Part shown: positions 1 to 7,349 of the stretch, piece by piece
Layout: every line of letters starts with the position of its first letter
How positions within the stretch are numbered: position 1 is the first letter of the stretch
From: Variovorax sp. SG517
GTDB lineage: Bacteria; Pseudomonadota; Gammaproteobacteria; Burkholderiales; Burkholderiaceae_C
Length of the DNA stretch: 64,000 nt
Direction: 5' to 3'
NCBI RefSeq assembly: GCF_013376045.1
Contig: NZ_JABMJG010000004.1
Coordinates: 124,001-188,000 of the forward strand
Notes under the pieces: generated by a model
What the model was told of the DNA's origin: nothing
The model's input: the letters and a program-made list of their open reading frames with translations, nothing else
Databases searched by the model: none
Made by a program: the position numbers and the translations under genes

Positions 1-387
1 GCTGTCCTCCTTGCGCTTGACCAGCGCCGTCGTGGCGTCGGCGATCGGCACGGTGAAGGCGAACTTGTCGGCGCGCTCCTTCGTGAGCGTCACCGAGGTC
101 ACGACGAAGTCGAAGCGCTTGGTCGCCAGGCCGGGCAGGATGCCCTGGAACGGCACGTCGAGCTGCTTGACCCGGACCTCGGGCAGGTCCGCCAGGATCA
201 GGCGCATCAGGTCGGGGCCGTAGCCCACGATCTTGCCGTCCTGCAGGAACTCGAAGGGCGCGAACTGCGCCTCGGTGCCGACGACGATTTCCTTCTTGCT
301 CTTCACCGTTTCCAGCATGTCGGCGCTGTGCGCGGCACCAAGCAGGAACAGGGAAAGAACGCCAGCGATTGCGCGATGTAACAACAT
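1..387 (-). CDS. Amino-acid-type ABC transporter solute-binding protein, N-terminal part (cut by window edge)
   Basis: A minus-strand frame stays open from an ATG at 387 to the window edge, giving 129 residues without a stop. Residues 1-22 form a signal peptide (hydrophobic LAGVLSLFLLGA-like core, AHSA-D end). What follows is typical of the periplasmic SBP_bac_3 family: EIVVGTEAQFAPFEF near 34-47, GYGPDL near 55-60 and FDFVVTSVTLTKERADKF near 92-109, matching the family's ligand-pocket strand and hinge. It should capture a polar amino acid or similar small solute for an ABC importer whose other genes lie beyond the left edge. The C-terminal lobe is not visible, so ligand class is open. Tandem dyads 46 nt upstream of the start are candidate operators. 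Confidence 0.85.
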   Translation of the reverse strand, partial: MLLHRAIAGVLSLFLLGAAHSADMLETVKSKKEIVVGTEAQFAPFEFLQDGKIVGYGPDLMRLILADLPEVRVKQLDVPFQGILPGLATKRFDFVVTSVTLTKERADKFAFTVPIADATTALVKRKEDS

Positions 388-759
388 GACCAGGCCCTCG
401 GGTGTGGATTGAAACAGGTGTGAACGGGATCAGCAAGTAACTTGCATTCATGCAAGTTACTTGCACAGAACGCACACAATTTTCATGCCAGCCGGAATCG
501 GGCTGGCGGCACAGTCGTGGTGCGAACGGCAGCGCAAAGGAGGGAATGGGCCTCTTCAGGCGCACTTCATGCGCGCATCTGGCGCGCTGCAGGCGTGCAA
601 GACCGTCGCGAGCTGCCACATCTGGAGAAGACGGCCATCGCGAACCGCGAAATCCCGGCCTGGCCGGTTGCGGCACACTGCACCGCTGGTGCAGTGAGGC
701 GAAGCGAAGCCTTCAGGCTGCAACCCGATCAGCGATCAGTCCAGAGACAAAGAGAACCC
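388..759. other. Divergent intergenic region
   Basis: This 372-bp stretch separates the minus-strand solute-binding gene from the plus-strand Bug gene. Apart from the tandem dyads at 433-464 I see no convincing gene. Open frames run through it in the plus direction but lack a family signature and a ribosome-binding site. Confidence 0.6.
433..464. promoter_or_regulatory. Tandem dyads, candidate repressor operator
   Basis: Positions 433-446 and 451-464 form a perfect 14-bp inverted repeat around TTCA. Each arm contains its own near-perfect dyad, GCAAGTAACTTGC (433-445) and GCAAGTTACTTGC (452-464), with centres 19 bp apart, close to two helical turns. This looks like two adjacent dimer sites. 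It lies 46 bp upstream of the minus-strand ABC solute-binding gene and almost 300 bp from the plus-strand Bug gene, so the former is the likelier target. The regulator is not identified; MarR or HxlR type is only a guess. Confidence 0.6.
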
Positions 760-1746
760 ATGATCCGAAAACTCATCCGCCCGCTGGCCATCGCGCTGGC
801 AATCCCCATGGCGTTCGCCGGCATTGCGGCGCACGCACAGTCCACCGCCTATCCCGCCAAGCCCATCCGCATGGTCGTGCCCTTCCCGCCCGGCGGCGGC
901 ACCGACATCCTCGCGCGGCTGGTGGCCCAGAAGCTCACCGAGGCCAAACACTGGACCGTGGTGCCCGACAACCGTGCGGGCGCCGGCGGCACCATCGGCA
1001 TCGCCGAGGCCGCGCGCGCGACGCCCACCGGCTACGACATCGTGATGGGCCAGAAGGACAACATGGTCGTCGCGCCCTGGCTCTACAAGAACCTGAGCTA
1101 CAACCCGGTGAAGGACCTCACGGCCGTGGCCCACGTGGCCTACACGCCGGTGGTGATCGTCACGCAGGCCAACTCCAAGTTCAAGACGCTCGACGACGTG
1201 GTGAAGGCCGCGCGCGCCGCGCCCGACACCGTCACCTACGGCTCGCCCGGCAACGGCACCACCATCCACCTGGCCGGCGAGATCTTCAACGGCGCCGCCA
1301 AGATCAAGATGCGCCACGTGCCCTACAAGGGCTCCAACGCAGCCATGATGGACGTGCTCGCGGGCAACGTCGACCTGATGGTGTCGTCGGTGCCTTCGGC
1401 CATGGCGCAGATCAAGGCCGGCAAGCTGCGCCCGCTGGCCGTCACCTCGGCCAAGCGAAGCACCTCGCTGCCCGAGACGCCCACCGTGGCCGAGCTCGGC
1501 TACAAGGACTTCGACGTGAGCACCTGGTACGGCCTCTTCGTGCCCGCCGGCACGCCGAAGGACGTGGTGGCCACGCTGAATGCCGAGGTCAACAAGCTGC
1601 TGGCCACGCCCGAGATGAAGGCGGCCATCATCGCCCAGGGCGCCGAGCCGCAGAGCATGACGCCCGAGCAGTTCGGCGCGCTGCTGAAGACCGACTACGA
1701 GAAGTGGAAGGGCATCGTGCAAGCCTCGGGCGCGACAATCGAATAA
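760..1746 (+). CDS. Bug-family (TctC-like) periplasmic solute-binding protein
   Basis: The 328-residue protein has a Sec signal peptide (about 1-26, ending AHA-Q) and the hallmarks of tripartite tricarboxylate transporter solute-binding proteins: PFPPGGGTD at 41-49, the first ligand loop, and NRAGAGGTIG at 71-80, the second. The length is normal for the family. Bug proteins bind carboxylates or small aromatic acids. No tctA/tctB membrane genes are nearby, so it is one of the orphan receptors common in Burkholderiales, and its ligand cannot be read from sequence. I chose ATG 760 because it begins the signal peptide; the frame runs further upstream without family sequence. Confidence 0.9.
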   Translation: MIRKLIRPLAIALAIPMAFAGIAAHAQSTAYPAKPIRMVVPFPPGGGTDILARLVAQKLTEAKHWTVVPDNRAGAGGTIGIAEAARATPTGYDIVMGQKDNMVVAPWLYKNLSYNPVKDLTAVAHVAYTPVVIVTQANSKFKTLDDVVKAARAAPDTVTYGSPGNGTTIHLAGEIFNGAAKIKMRHVPYKGSNAAMMDVLAGNVDLMVSSVPSAMAQIKAGKLRPLAVTSAKRSTSLPETPTVAELGYKDFDVSTWYGLFVPAGTPKDVVATLNAEVNKLLATPEMKAAIIAQGAEPQSMTPEQFGALLKTDYEKWKGIVQASGATIE

Positions 1747-1764
1747 GCCTTCGCGTCGCAGAAT

Positions 1765-1805
1765 GGTGTCTCCAGAACAGGCCGCAACGACGGCATGGAG
1801 ACACC
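1765..1805 (+). promoter_or_regulatory. Hairpin overlapping the ribosome-binding site of the metallo-beta-lactamase-fold gene
   Basis: GGTGTCTCC (1765-1773) pairs perfectly with GGAGACACC (1797-1805), leaving a 23-nt loop. The right arm contains the GGAG Shine-Dalgarno sequence that sits 6 nt before ATG 1807. The structure could mask the ribosome-binding site or be a DNA dyad for a regulator. Confidence 0.45.
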
Positions 1806-1806
1806 G

Positions 1807-2820
1807 ATGGTTCCTTCGCTTCCATTGAAGACGGCTGCCCTCGCGGCGGCCGTCGTCCTCTTCCAGGGCTGCGCGCAAACACCACCTGCCGCGCAGAAGC
1901 CTTCAGACGCCACCGTCGCCGCGCACGTCGCCGCAGCCACCAAGGCCGCGGGCACCGACCTCGGGCCGCTGCTGTCGCTGTGCAAGCCCGCTCCGGCCAC
2001 ACGCCCGCCGCAGGAAGAGCTCGACAAGGGCCTGCCCCTGCTCATCAACAAGCCCGCACCGCCGCCGGCCAGGGCCTTCGACAACCTCTACTTCGTGGGC
2101 GCCGACTGGGTCAGCGCCTGGGCCATCAAGACCTCGGACGGCATCATCCTCATCGATGCGCTCAACAACCAGGTGGAGGCGGCCGCGCTCATCGAAGGCG
2201 GCATGCGAAAGCTGGGCCTCGACCCGGCGCAGATCAAGTACGTGATCGTCACGCACGGCCACGGCGACCACTACGGCGGCGCCCCCTACCTCGCGCAGAA
2301 ATACCGCGCGCGCGTGGTGATGAGCGATGCCGACTGGACGATGACCGAGACCAAGCTGGAATTCGCCACGCCGATCTGGGGCGCGCCGCCCAAGCGCGAC
2401 ATCTCGGTGAAGGACAGTGACCGCGTCACGCTGGGCGACACCACCGTCACCCTCTACCTCACGCCGGGCCACACCATGGGCACGCTGTCGCCGGTGTTCG
2501 ACGTGAGCGAGAACGGCAGGAAGCACCGCGCCATGCTCTGGGGCGGCACGGGCTTCAACTTCGGCAAGGACGTGCCGCGGCTGGACAACTACATCGCGTC
2601 CACGAAGCGCATGGATTCGATCGTGAAGGCGCAGAACATCGACGTGATGCTGTCGAACCACTCGAACGTCGACAGCTCGCAGGCCAAGATGGCCGCGCTG
2701 CGCCAGCAGCCCGCGGGCGCAGCGAACCCGTTCGTGATGGGCACGCCGACGGTGGAGCGTGCGCTGGGCGTGATGGGGGAATGCGCGCAGGCGCAGCGGG
2801 ACAGGTTTGCGATGCAGTGA
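1807..2820 (+). CDS. Subclass B3-like metallo-beta-lactamase-fold hydrolase
   Basis: This 337-residue protein has an N-terminal hydrophobic segment ending LFQGC (Cys22), an imperfect lipobox, so it may be an outer or inner membrane lipoprotein. The metallo-beta-lactamase motifs are complete: HGHGDH at 150-155, His222 in PGHTMGT and His285 in SNHSNVD. The spacing and the last motif fit the B3 (L1/GOB-like) subclass. Beta-lactam hydrolysis is possible but not proven, because many B3-like proteins have other substrates. An in-frame ATG at 1795 lacks a Shine-Dalgarno sequence, whereas ATG 1807 has GGAG with 6-nt spacing, so 1807 is preferred. It follows the Bug gene by 60 bp and may be a separate unit. 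Confidence 0.85.
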   Translation: MVPSLPLKTAALAAAVVLFQGCAQTPPAAQKPSDATVAAHVAAATKAAGTDLGPLLSLCKPAPATRPPQEELDKGLPLLINKPAPPPARAFDNLYFVGADWVSAWAIKTSDGIILIDALNNQVEAAALIEGGMRKLGLDPAQIKYVIVTHGHGDHYGGAPYLAQKYRARVVMSDADWTMTETKLEFATPIWGAPPKRDISVKDSDRVTLGDTTVTLYLTPGHTMGTLSPVFDVSENGRKHRAMLWGGTGFNFGKDVPRLDNYIASTKRMDSIVKAQNIDVMLSNHSNVDSSQAKMAALRQQPAGAANPFVMGTPTVERALGVMGECAQAQRDRFAMQ

Positions 2821-2832
2821 AGCGGGGCCTGC

Positions 2833-2866
2833 TCCTTCCCCCTCTGGGGGAAGGTCGGGATGGGGG
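2833..2866 (+). repeat. REP-like palindromic element, first copy of an inverted pair
   Basis: CCCCCTCTGGGGG (2839-2850 region) with its following GGTCGGGATGGGGG tail matches, in inverted orientation, the element at 2911-2945. The arrangement of a G/C-rich hairpin plus a conserved tail resembles REP elements arranged as a pair. It lies between the metallo-beta-lactamase-fold gene and the convergent small gene and may help terminate or stabilise both transcripts. Confidence 0.55.
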
Positions 2867-2910
2867 CAGTCGGCGCTTGAAAAGGCCGCTGGCGGCGCAT
2901 GGGCCGCGTG

Positions 2911-2945
2911 CCCCCACCCCTGCCCTCCCCCAGCGGGGGAGGGAG
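2911..2945 (-). repeat. REP-like palindromic element, second copy of an inverted pair
   Basis: CCCTCCCCCAGCGGGGGAGG forms the hairpin. Read on the minus strand, the tail GCAGGGGTGGGGG corresponds to the tail of the copy at 2833-2866. The pair sits in a convergent gap, where REP pairs are typically found. Confidence 0.55.
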
Positions 2946-2956
2946 AAATACCGGAC

Positions 2957-3214
2957 TCAGTCCGGTACGAACTTGCGATTGAAGACGTCCACGTCCCCTA
3001 CGTCCTCGAACGTCACCACCTGCCCCATCTTCCCGTCCTTCATGCGGCAGGCCGAGAACAGGCTGTAGCGCCCCTTGAAGCCGAACTCGTTCATCACGAT
3101 CAGCGCGTAGGGATGGGGCACGAACACCTGGTGTTCGAACACGATGCGGTGCACGTTGCGCGGCGAGGGAAAGAGCTTGTACTCGCCGGTGTCGATGGCC
3201 TGGGCCGTTGCCAT
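2957..3214 (-). CDS. Small conserved-looking protein of unknown function
   Basis: The 85-residue frame lies 19 bp downstream of the SDR gene on the same strand and is probably cotranscribed with it. The protein has no signal peptide or membrane segment. It is rich in aromatic residues and has an amphipathic centre (RIVFEHQVFVPHPYALIV). I do not recognise the family. Codon use resembles the neighbours and the start ATG is clear, so I treat it as a real gene with unknown function. Confidence 0.6.
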   Translation of the reverse strand: MATAQAIDTGEYKLFPSPRNVHRIVFEHQVFVPHPYALIVMNEFGFKGRYSLFSACRMKDGKMGQVVTFEDVGDVDVFNRKFVPD

Positions 3215-3233
3215 GGGGTCGCTCGCCTTCCGC

Positions 3234-3998
3234 TCAATCGGGGTCGCGCACGTCGGCCACCGGCTTCGCGCCGAAGTCCGCGCGCGCCAGGTACTTGAGC
3301 ACCTTGGCAGCAGCGCTGGCGGGGCTGTCGAGCATGCCTTCGTTCTTCATCTTCTCGAAGCGCGTGCGGTCCGGAAACTTCTCGGCCGAGGCGCCGCGCA
3401 GCTGCACCTGCATGTCGGTGTCGATCACGCCCGGCGCCAGCGAGACGATGCGCGCGCCGTTCGGCGCATTGGCCTCTTCCAGCGCCACGGCGCGCGAGAA
3501 GTGGTCCATGCCGGCCTTGGCAGCGCAGTAGGGCGCCTGGCTGCCCATGGCGTTGCGGCCCAGGCCCGAGGAGATGTTCAGCACCTTGCGCGCACCGCGC
3601 CATTCGCGCGTGGCGCCCAGGAACGCCGCCGTCAGCAGCATCGGCGCTTCCAGGCCGATGCGCAGCGCCTGCGACAGCTCGGACCCCACCGCGCGCGACA
3701 GCGGCGCCGGGTTGCCGACCGTGCCGGCGTTGTTGATGAGCGTGACGCTGTCGAAGCGCTGCGCGTCGACAGTCTTGAGCCAGGCAGAGAGGCGCTCGGC
3801 GGCGGCGACGGGGTCGGACAGGTCCTGCTCCCATTGCGTGATCTCGGCGCCGGCGGCTTTGGCCGCTTCCGCCAGCGCGGGCGACTGCTTGCGCGAAATG
3901 CCGATCACCGTATGGCCGGCCTGCAGCAGCTGCTCGGCCATGGCCTGGCCCAGGCCGCGCGAGGCGCCGGTGATGAGGGTGAGGTGGGAGGTGGACAT
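3234..3998 (-). CDS. Short-chain dehydrogenase/reductase
   Basis: The 254-residue classical SDR has the cofactor loop TGASRGLG at 10-17, NNAG at 89-92, a serine in NISSG near 143-144 and the catalytic YCAAK (Tyr157, Lys161). The length is normal for the family. An arginine/lysine after strand 2 (GISRK) suggests NADP(H). The YCAAKAGMDHFSR form resembles sepiapterin- and benzil-reductase-like SDRs, so a carbonyl reductase acting on a diketone or aldehyde is plausible, but the substrate is unknown. The small gene at 2957-3214 follows closely. Confidence 0.88.
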   Translation of the reverse strand: MSTSHLTLITGASRGLGQAMAEQLLQAGHTVIGISRKQSPALAEAAKAAGAEITQWEQDLSDPVAAAERLSAWLKTVDAQRFDSVTLINNAGTVGNPAPLSRAVGSELSQALRIGLEAPMLLTAAFLGATREWRGARKVLNISSGLGRNAMGSQAPYCAAKAGMDHFSRAVALEEANAPNGARIVSLAPGVIDTDMQVQLRGASAEKFPDRTRFEKMKNEGMLDSPASAAAKVLKYLARADFGAKPVADVRDPD

Positions 3999-4056
3999 CT
4001 GGAAAAGTCTTTGTTGATGGAACGAAGGCCGGAAGGTTAAAGCGAATCGCTTGTCC

Positions 4057-4533
4057 CTACTTGAACTGCTTCCTCAGGAAGTTGCGATGCCGAGCAATGT
4101 GCTGCATCTGCGCCGGCGCGATGGTGCCGCCCAAGTCGACCTCGTCCGCACCGTTGAGCACCGCGTTGGCATTGGCCATGGCGCGCGCCACCACCTCTTC
4201 CTCGCTCACGCCCAGTTGCGCCGCGAGGTCCAGCGCCACGCGGCGCATCGCGCGCTGCGAGAGCATCCACATGGCGCCGAAGCGGTCCCACGCGAGGGCG
4301 GCTTCCTCGGCCTTCTCGCGGTCGGCGAGGATCTCGGCGAGCGGCTTGGCGAGCACGGCGTCCAGCGCCTCGATCTTCTCGGCGAGCGCCTCGTTGCGCG
4401 CGAGCGCTTCCTCGAGCGTGGGGCCGGTGTCTTCCGCCTTCGCTTTCGCCTTCGCAGGAACTTCGGGCTGCGGCGGGACGAAGGCGGCCTCCGCGTTCGC
4501 GGGCACCACCAGGAGCTGGTCCTTGAGAGTCAT
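4057..4533 (-). CDS. Unknown protein translationally coupled to a Crp/Fnr regulator
   Basis: The 158-residue protein has an alanine/proline/lysine-rich linker (about 18-35, KAKAKAED), a predicted coiled coil (about 40-75, LEEALARNEALAEKIEALDAV) and a helical C-terminal half. No enzyme motif is visible and I do not recognise the family. Its ATG overlaps the stop of the upstream regulator gene as ATGA, with AAAGGA just before it, which implies coupled translation and a shared job, for example as a partner or anti-regulator. This role is inference from position only. Confidence 0.65.
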   Translation of the reverse strand: MTLKDQLLVVPANAEAAFVPPQPEVPAKAKAKAEDTGPTLEEALARNEALAEKIEALDAVLAKPLAEILADREKAEEAALAWDRFGAMWMLSQRAMRRVALDLAAQLGVSEEEVVARAMANANAVLNGADEVDLGGTIAPAQMQHIARHRNFLRKQFK

Positions 4534-5309
4534 GTTCTTTCCTTTTCCACCATAGCGTTCTTCCTGTTGTTCGACATCGCGGTCGCGCGCAGGCCCGGCA
4601 GGTCGAGCACGCGCAGGCCGCCGTATTCCACGCGGATCAGCCCCTGCGCCGACAGGCCGTTGAGCGCCTCGTTCACGCGCTGACGCGAGAGGCCGACGAG
4701 GTAGGCCAGCTCCTGCTGCGTGATCCGCAGGACTTCGCCCACGCCCGGGTACAGCACCGGGTTGAAGAGCGACACCAGGTTGCGCGCCACGCGCGCGTCG
4801 GGGTTGTTGAGCCGGTCGATCTCGAGTGCCGCGATGAACTGGCCCAGCCGTTCGTTGAGCTGGTTCATCACGAAGCGGTTGAAGCCGATGGAGTGGTCGA
4901 GCAGCCAGTGGAAGCTCTCGATCGGCAGGCCGGCGATCAGGCTGCGCCGCAGCGCCTGGATGTTGTAGCGGTAGGGCTCGCGCTTCATGACCGTGCCTTC
5001 GCCGAACCAGCCGCCAGGTGGCACGCCGGTATAAGTGACGGAGCCGCCATCGGCGTTGTCGTTGCTCATCTTCAAGAGGCCCTCGACCACGCCGAACCAG
5101 TAGGTGGGCGAGCGCCCGACGCGGCACACCAGGTCGCCGGGCTCGGCCTCGCCGACCACCAGCGCGGCCTCGGCGCGGCGGCGCTCGGCGGGCGTGAGCT
5201 TCGACAGCCATGGAATGCCTTCGAGCTCCGCGGCATCGGCGGGACGCACCCGGTCCCTGATGGTCGAACCGCCGAGCGCGCCGTTGTGGTTGGAATTGCC
5301 GTGAGGCAT
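4530..5309 (-). CDS. Crp/Fnr-family transcriptional regulator
   Basis: The 259-residue protein has a cyclic-nucleotide-binding-type beta-barrel (about 35-150, with PGDLVCRVGRSPTYW and GGWFGEG) and a C-terminal winged helix (about 190-245, ITQQELAYLVGLSRQRVNE as recognition region). The barrel lacks a cAMP-type phosphate-binding RTA motif, and there is no Fnr cysteine cluster, so the effector is unknown. It is transcribed away from the acyl-CoA ligase/ABC importer operon, with a perfect dyad between the two starts, which makes it the likely regulator of that operon and of itself. The start at 5309 follows a GGAG-type ribosome-binding site. Confidence 0.87.
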   Translation of the reverse strand: MPHGNSNHNGALGGSTIRDRVRPADAAELEGIPWLSKLTPAERRRAEAALVVGEAEPGDLVCRVGRSPTYWFGVVEGLLKMSNDNADGGSVTYTGVPPGGWFGEGTVMKREPYRYNIQALRRSLIAGLPIESFHWLLDHSIGFNRFVMNQLNERLGQFIAALEIDRLNNPDARVARNLVSLFNPVLYPGVGEVLRITQQELAYLVGLSRQRVNEALNGLSAQGLIRVEYGGLRVLDLPGLRATAMSNNRKNAMVEKERT

Positions 5310-5340
5310 CGGGAAACTCCGGGGAGTAGTGTCCCTAGGA

Positions 5341-5358
5341 TTGTCGTTGGAACGACAA
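5341..5358. promoter_or_regulatory. Dyad operator between the Crp/Fnr gene and the ligase/ABC operon
   Basis: TTGTCGTTGGAACGACAA is a perfect inverted repeat with 8-bp arms and a 2-bp centre. It lies 31 bp from the regulator start and 35 bp from the ligase start, ideal for a dimeric Crp/Fnr-type protein, although the core differs from the classic TGTGA/TTGAT half-sites. Confidence 0.7.
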
Positions 5359-5393
5359 CCGGGCGTCAAAGTGAGTCCTACGATCCGCCCACT

Positions 5394-7349
5394 GTGCAAA
5401 CAACCGCCCCCACCTTTCCCCGTCTGCTGCTCGCGCACGCCGAGGCCCGGCCCGAAGCCCCCGCCATGCGCGAGAAGGACCTCGGCATCTGGCAAACCTG
5501 GAGCTGGAGCGCCGTGGCGCAGGAAGTGCGCGAGATCGCCTGCGGCCTCGCGAGCCTGGGCTTCAGGCCCTTCGACAACCTCGCGATCGTCGGCGCCAAC
5601 CGGCCGCACCTGTACATGTCGGTGGTCGCGGCGCAGAGCCTGCGCGGCGTGCCCGTGCCGCTGTACCAGGACGCGGTGGCCGGCGAGATGGTCTTCATGC
5701 TGCAGGACGCCGGCATCGAATTCGTGATCGTCGAGGACCAGGAGCAGGTCGACAAGCTGCTTGAGTGCCGGGAACTGCAGCAGGGCGGGCAGCCGGGCAT
5801 CCGCTACATCATCTACGACGACCCCAAGGGCCTGCGCCACTACGACCAGCCCGGGCTCATGAGCTACGAGCAGCTGCGCGCACTGGGCCGCGAGTTCGAC
5901 AAGTCCAACGTGGGCCACTACGACCGAGCGGTGGCCAGCGGCGAGGCCACCGACGTCGGCGTGATCCTCTACACCTCCGGCACCACCGGCCGCCCCAAGG
6001 GCGTGTGCCAGACGCATGCGAGCTTCATCGCGGCGGGACGCGGGGGCGTGGAGACCGACAGGCTCGGCCCCGGCGACAACATCATGAGCTACCTGCCGAT
6101 GGCGTGGGTGGGCGACCACCTGTTCTCGGTGGCGCAGTGGCTGGTGGGCGGCTTCACGCTCAACTGCCCCGAGTCGAGCGAGACGGTGATGAACGACATG
6201 CGCGAGATCGGCCCGAGCTACTACTTCGGACCGCCGCGCACCTTCGAGGGGCTGCTCACCGCCGTGTCGATCCGCATGGAGGACGCGGCCGCGCCCAAGC
6301 GCTGGCTGTACGCGAAGTTCATGGCGCTGGCGCAGCGCGTGGGCGCGGACATCCTCAACGGCGCGCCGGTGAGCCTGCGCGACCGCCTGATGTACCGCCT
6401 GGGCGACCTGCTGATCTACGGCCCGCTTCGCAACGTGCTGGGCATGAGCCGCATCCGCGTGGCCTACACCGCGGGCGCGGCCATCGGGCCCGACCTGTTC
6501 CGCTTCTACCGCTCCATCGGCGTGAACCTCAAGCAGTTCTACGGCCAGACCGAAACCTGCGCCTACGTGTGCCTGCAGCAGGACGGCAAGGTCAAGCTGC
6601 AGACCGTGGGCACGGCCGCGCCGGGCATCGAGCTGAAGATCGCCGACGACGGCGAGGTGCTGGTGCGCGGCGTGTCGGTGCTCAAGGAGTACTACAAGCG
6701 CCCCGACGCCACCGCCGAGGTGCTGGACGCGAACGGCTACTTCCACACCGGCGACGCCGGCGTGCTCGACAGCGAGGGCCACTTGCGCATCATCGACCGC
6801 GCCAAGGACGTGGGCCGGCTCGTTGGCGGCGCGATCTTCGCGCCCAACTACATCGAGAACAAGCTCAAGTTCTTCCCGCAGATCAAGGAAGCTGTGTGTT
6901 TCGGCAACGGCCGCGACGAGGTCTGCGCCGCCATCAACATCGACTACGAGGCGGTGGGCAACTGGGCCGAGCGCCGCGGCCTGGCCTACGGCGGCTACGT
7001 CGACCTGGCCGGCAAGCCCGACGTGCTCGCGCTGGTGGCCGAGTGCATCGCCAAGGTGAATGCCGACCTCGCCGCCGAGGACGGCATGGGCGAGACGCAG
7101 ATCGCGCGCTTCCTGGTGTTGCACAAGGAGCTCGACCCCGACGACGACGAGCTCACCCGCACGCGCAAGGTGCGCCGCGGCTTCATCGCCGACAAGTACG
7201 CGGTGCTGGTAGACGCGCTCTACGGCGGAAAGAAAGAGCAGTACATCGAGACCCAGGTCAAGTTCGAGGACGGCCGCACGGGCTCGGTGAGCGCCACGCT
7301 GAAGATCGTCGACGCGAAGCGATTTCCGTTGATCAAGGCGGCCGCATGA
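5394..7349 (+). CDS. AMP-binding acyl-CoA ligase (long-chain/aromatic type) opening an ABC importer operon
   Basis: Starting at GTG 5394 the protein has 651 residues, the usual size for long-chain-type acyl-CoA synthetases. The adenylate-forming signature ILYTSGTTGRPKG is at 191-203, followed by FYGQTE and the hinge region YFHTGDAG...RIIDRAKD. It should activate a carboxylic acid to its CoA thioester with ATP in the cytoplasm. The gene is directly coupled (ATGA overlap) to an ABC ATPase, so the substrate is probably what the importer brings in. The GTG is chosen because family sequence starts there and the divergent regulator and operator occupy the DNA upstream. Confidence 0.88.
   Translation: MQTTAPTFPRLLLAHAEARPEAPAMREKDLGIWQTWSWSAVAQEVREIACGLASLGFRPFDNLAIVGANRPHLYMSVVAAQSLRGVPVPLYQDAVAGEMVFMLQDAGIEFVIVEDQEQVDKLLECRELQQGGQPGIRYIIYDDPKGLRHYDQPGLMSYEQLRALGREFDKSNVGHYDRAVASGEATDVGVILYTSGTTGRPKGVCQTHASFIAAGRGGVETDRLGPGDNIMSYLPMAWVGDHLFSVAQWLVGGFTLNCPESSETVMNDMREIGPSYYFGPPRTFEGLLTAVSIRMEDAAAPKRWLYAKFMALAQRVGADILNGAPVSLRDRLMYRLGDLLIYGPLRNVLGMSRIRVAYTAGAAIGPDLFRFYRSIGVNLKQFYGQTETCAYVCLQQDGKVKLQTVGTAAPGIELKIADDGEVLVRGVSVLKEYYKRPDATAEVLDANGYFHTGDAGVLDSEGHLRIIDRAKDVGRLVGGAIFAPNYIENKLKFFPQIKEAVCFGNGRDEVCAAINIDYEAVGNWAERRGLAYGGYVDLAGKPDVLALVAECIAKVNADLAAEDGMGETQIARFLVLHKELDPDDDELTRTRKVRRGFIADKYAVLVDALYGGKKEQYIETQVKFEDGRTGSVSATLKIVDAKRFPLIKAAA

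Noticed and set aside
442..759. N-terminal extension of the Bug protein
   Set aside because: Open frame only; the signal peptide starts at 760 and the extension contains the dyad region without family similarity.
1795..1806. Upstream ATG of the metallo-beta-lactamase-fold gene
   Set aside because: No Shine-Dalgarno sequence before it, whereas ATG 1807 has GGAG at the right distance.
5765..7345. Plus-strand open frame running out of phase through the acyl-CoA ligase
   Set aside because: It joins the real LivG frame only by chance; the part before 7346 is low-complexity Arg/Gly sequence.
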